Source of the DNA: Fusobacteriota bacterium
GTDB lineage: Bacteria > Fusobacteriota > Fusobacteriia > Fusobacteriales > Fusobacteriaceae
DNA length: 16,033 bases
Assembly: GCA_003973585.1 (NCBI GenBank)
Contig: QNYN01000048.1
Coordinates: 1 to 16,033 of the forward strand
Direction: 5' to 3'
Of this stretch, positions 13,471-16,033 are shown one piece after another (positions within the stretch are counted from its first letter, which is position 1; every line of letters begins with the position of its first letter). Below the pieces are notes generated by a model, which did not search any database, was not told the DNA's origin, and saw only the letters and a list, made by a program, of their open reading frames with translations. The position numbers and the translations under genes are program-made.

Positions 13471-16033
13471 CTATTTTACTACAATATTAACTATTCTTCC
13501 TGGAACAACAATTTTCTTTACAATGTTTTTTCCTTCTATATGTTTTATTACATTAGGAGCTGCTAGTGCTAACGCCTCTAATTCTTCTTTTGTAATAGAT
13601 CTAGACACATCTAATGTAGCTCTTAATTTACCATTTACTTGGATACCAATTTGAACATCATCAGAAACTGTTAATTCTTCTACATGAGTTGGCCATTCTT
13701 CTTGGAATAACGAACCTGTTTCTCCTAACTCTTCCCATAATTCATCTGTAATATGAGGAACAAACGGAGATAACATTACAACTAAAGTTCTTACTGTTTC
13801 TGTAAACACTTTTTTAGATTCAGAAGTTACTTCATTTTTATCTAAAATATTTACTTTAAAATCCTGTAATTCATTGATAAGTTCCATAGTTGCTGCAATT
13901 GCAGTATTGAAATGGTAATTATCTTCTATAGATGATGTTACTTTTTTAATTGTTTGGTGTAATTTTCTAATAATTGCTTTATCTTCTTTAGAAACCTTCT
14001 CTAAATCTATACTACCTTTCTCAAAATATCCTTTATTTTCAACAACCATTCTCCAAACTCTATTTAAGAATCTAAAAGATCCTGCTAATCCATTTTCATT
14101 CCATTCTAATTCTTTTTCAGGTGGAGAAGCAAACATTGTAAATAATCTTGCAGCATCGGCACCATATTCTGTAATAATATGTAGTGGATCTACTCCATTA
14201 TTTTTTGATTTCGACATTTTTTCTACTCTAGTAACTAACTCTTCACCACTTTCTTTAGAGTATACTTTTCCATCTCTGTGTTCTACTTGGTCTGGGAATA
14301 AATATGTAGAAGTACTTTTCTCATAATAAGAAGGTCCTAATACCATTCCTTGAGTTAATAATCTTTTGAAAGGTTCATCTGTAGATAAAAGTCCTAAATC
14401 TCTTAAAACTTTATGGAAGAATCTTGCATAAAGTAGATGCATTACAGCATGTTCTACCCCACCAATATATTGATCTACAGGAGACCACATATCAGCTATT
14501 TCTTTATCTATAGGTAATTCTGTGTTTTTAGGATCACAATATCTTAAATAATACCAAGAAGAGTCTACAAAAGTATCCATTGTATCTGTTTCTCTTGTTG
14601 CTTCTCCTCCACATTTTGGACATGTAGCTTTTTTAAATTGTTTAGAAGTTTCTAAAGGGTTTCCTGAACCAGAAAATTCAATATCCATAGGTAATTCAAC
14701 TGGTAAGTTTTCATCCTTTTCCATTACTATTCCACACTTCTCACAATATATTGCAGGTATAGGAGTTCCCCAATATCTTTGTCTCGATACTCCCCAATCT
14801 TTCAATCTATATTTTACAGTTCTTTCTCCAAAGCCTTTTTCTTCTACATATTCTGCTATTTTTGTTAAAGCTTCTTTAGATGGCATCCCATTAAAACTTT
14901 CTGAATTAGTCATTACTCCTCTTCCAGTAAAAGCTTCTTTCATTTCGTTAACATCTAATTTTATCTCTTCTTTTGTTTTCTTATCTACTGGATTTATTAC
15001 TACAGTTATTGGTAAATCATATTTTTTAGCAAAAGCAAAATCCCTTTCATCATGGGCTGGAACTGCCATTACTGCCCCTGTTCCATAATTCATAAGTACA
15101 TAGTCAGCAATCCATAATTCTACTTTTTTTCCATTAATAGGGTTAATTACATATCTTCCTGTAAATACACCATTTTTTTCTTTACCTTCAGCTGTTCTGT
15201 CTATAATATCTTCATTTTTCATAGCTTCTACAACTTCTTTTATTTCTGGTTTTTCAGCTAATATATCTGATACCATTGGGTGTTCAGGAGCTATTACACA
15301 ATAAGTTACTCCATATAATGTATCAATTCTAGTAGTAAACATAGGTAATTTTTCATCTTTTCCTTCTACATCAAATACTATCTCTGTACCAAAAGATTTT
15401 CCTATCCAGTTTTTTTGCATTGCAATTACTTTTTCAGGCCATCCTTCTTTTATTTCTTGATGTCCCTTTAATAATTCATCTGCGTAATTTGTAATTTTAA
15501 AGAACCATTGATTTAATTCTTTTTGAATTACATCTGTATCACCATGTCTCCAACATTTACCATTTTCAACTTGTTCATTAGCCAAAACTGTATCACATTT
15601 TGGACACCAGTTAACTGTTGAATTTTTTCTATAAACTAGTCCTTTTTCATACATTCTCTTGAAAATCCACTGATTCCATTTATAATATTCTGGCTTATAA
15701 GAAGCTATTTCTCTATCCCAATCATAAGAAAGTCCTAACATCTTTAATTGCTCTTTCATATATTCAATATTTTGAACTGTCCATGTTGCTGGGTGTGCTC
15801 CATTTTGTATAGCAGCATTTTCTGCTGGTAACCCAAAAGAGTCCCATCCCATTGGATGTAAAACATTGAATCCCTTCATTGTTTTATATCTAGCAATTAC
15901 ATCTCCTATTGTATAATTTCTAACATGTCCCATATGTAATTTTCCTGAAGGAAATGGTAACATTTCTAATACATAATAGTTTTCTTTTCCTTCTACTTTA
16001 TTTTCTGTTTTAAATATCTTTTTTTCTTCCCAA
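13471..16033 (-). CDS. leuS: Leucyl-tRNA synthetase (partial, N-terminus outside window)
   Basis: Charges tRNA-Leu with leucine. The frame is open to the right edge: before the Met at 15963 it continues with WEEKKIFKTENKVEGKENYY, the usual LeuRS N-terminal region, so 15963 is not the start and perhaps 10-20 residues are missing. In-window length is 853 residues. The class I signature HMGH is at 15925-15936 and KMSKS at 14206-14220. Zinc-type cysteines occur in WCPKCDTVLANEQV and in CPKCGGEATRETDTMDTF. The CP1 editing domain is recognisable from TTRIDTLYGVTYCV and from GTGAVMAVPAHDERDF. The C-terminal tRNA-binding region ends in VNGKLRATLDV and VPGRIVNIVVK. The TAG stop lies within the ribosome-binding site of the next gene. 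Confidence 0.98.
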   Translation of the reverse strand, partial: WEEKKIFKTENKVEGKENYYVLEMLPFPSGKLHMGHVRNYTIGDVIARYKTMKGFNVLHPMGWDSFGLPAENAAIQNGAHPATWTVQNIEYMKEQLKMLGLSYDWDREIASYKPEYYKWNQWIFKRMYEKGLVYRKNSTVNWCPKCDTVLANEQVENGKCWRHGDTDVIQKELNQWFFKITNYADELLKGHQEIKEGWPEKVIAMQKNWIGKSFGTEIVFDVEGKDEKLPMFTTRIDTLYGVTYCVIAPEHPMVSDILAEKPEIKEVVEAMKNEDIIDRTAEGKEKNGVFTGRYVINPINGKKVELWIADYVLMNYGTGAVMAVPAHDERDFAFAKKYDLPITVVINPVDKKTKEEIKLDVNEMKEAFTGRGVMTNSESFNGMPSKEALTKIAEYVEEKGFGERTVKYRLKDWGVSRQRYWGTPIPAIYCEKCGIVMEKDENLPVELPMDIEFSGSGNPLETSKQFKKATCPKCGGEATRETDTMDTFVDSSWYYLRYCDPKNTELPIDKEIADMWSPVDQYIGGVEHAVMHLLYARFFHKVLRDLGLLSTDEPFKRLLTQGMVLGPSYYEKSTSTYLFPDQVEHRDGKVYSKESGEELVTRVEKMSKSKNNGVDPLHIITEYGADAARLFTMFASPPEKELEWNENGLAGSFRFLNRVWRMVVENKGYFEKGSIDLEKVSKEDKAIIRKLHQTIKKVTSSIEDNYHFNTAIAATMELINELQDFKVNILDKNEVTSESKKVFTETVRTLVVMLSPFVPHITDELWEELGETGSLFQEEWPTHVEELTVSDDVQIGIQVNGKLRATLDVSRSITKEELEALALAAPNVIKHIEGKNIVKKIVVPGRIVNIVVK

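Overview
The window is a classic housekeeping locus from an AT-rich, diderm bacterium, and every real gene reads on the minus strand. The organism is most likely a member of the Fusobacteriota (Fusobacteriaceae such as Fusobacterium, Cetobacterium or a relative). This is inferred from the very low GC content, RpoB/RpoC sequences of the kind I recognise from fusobacteria, a trigger-loop insertion (SI3) in RpoC as in Gram-negative bacteria, and a signal-peptide beta-barrel protein ending in Phe. No species call is possible from sequence reading alone.

Read in the direction of transcription (right to left), the layout is as follows. (1) leuS, leucyl-tRNA synthetase, whose first residues lie beyond the right edge. 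Eleven bases after its stop comes a small outer-membrane beta-barrel gene, followed by a strong intrinsic terminator. (2) A near-consensus sigma-70 promoter (12690-12718) starts the main operon: rpmG, tRNA-Trp(CCA), secE, nusG, rplK, rplA, rplJ, rplL, rpoB, rpoC. This supplies ribosomal stalk and L1-arm proteins, the translocon subunit SecE, the elongation factor NusG, and RNA polymerase beta and beta'. (3) After a terminator-like hairpin come gmk (guanylate kinase) and rpoZ (RNA polymerase omega), the latter cut by the left edge.

The intergenic spaces carry RNA structures that probably set the ratios of the products: an L1-binding mimic before rplK, a well-formed L10 leader before rplJ with a competing downstream hairpin, an attenuator-like hairpin between rplL and rpoB, a nested stem in the rpoB leader, and a perfect 12-bp hairpin between rpoB and rpoC.

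The least ordinary element is at the left edge. The omega subunit has a normal N-terminal core of about 65 residues, then a long basic tail built from repeated GGLG(T/M)P units about 13 to 16 residues apart. At least four units are visible and the repeat runs off the window. The gene for this modified omega also sits next to rpoBC. Two start codons were corrected: rpoB at 8834 and rplJ at 10029.
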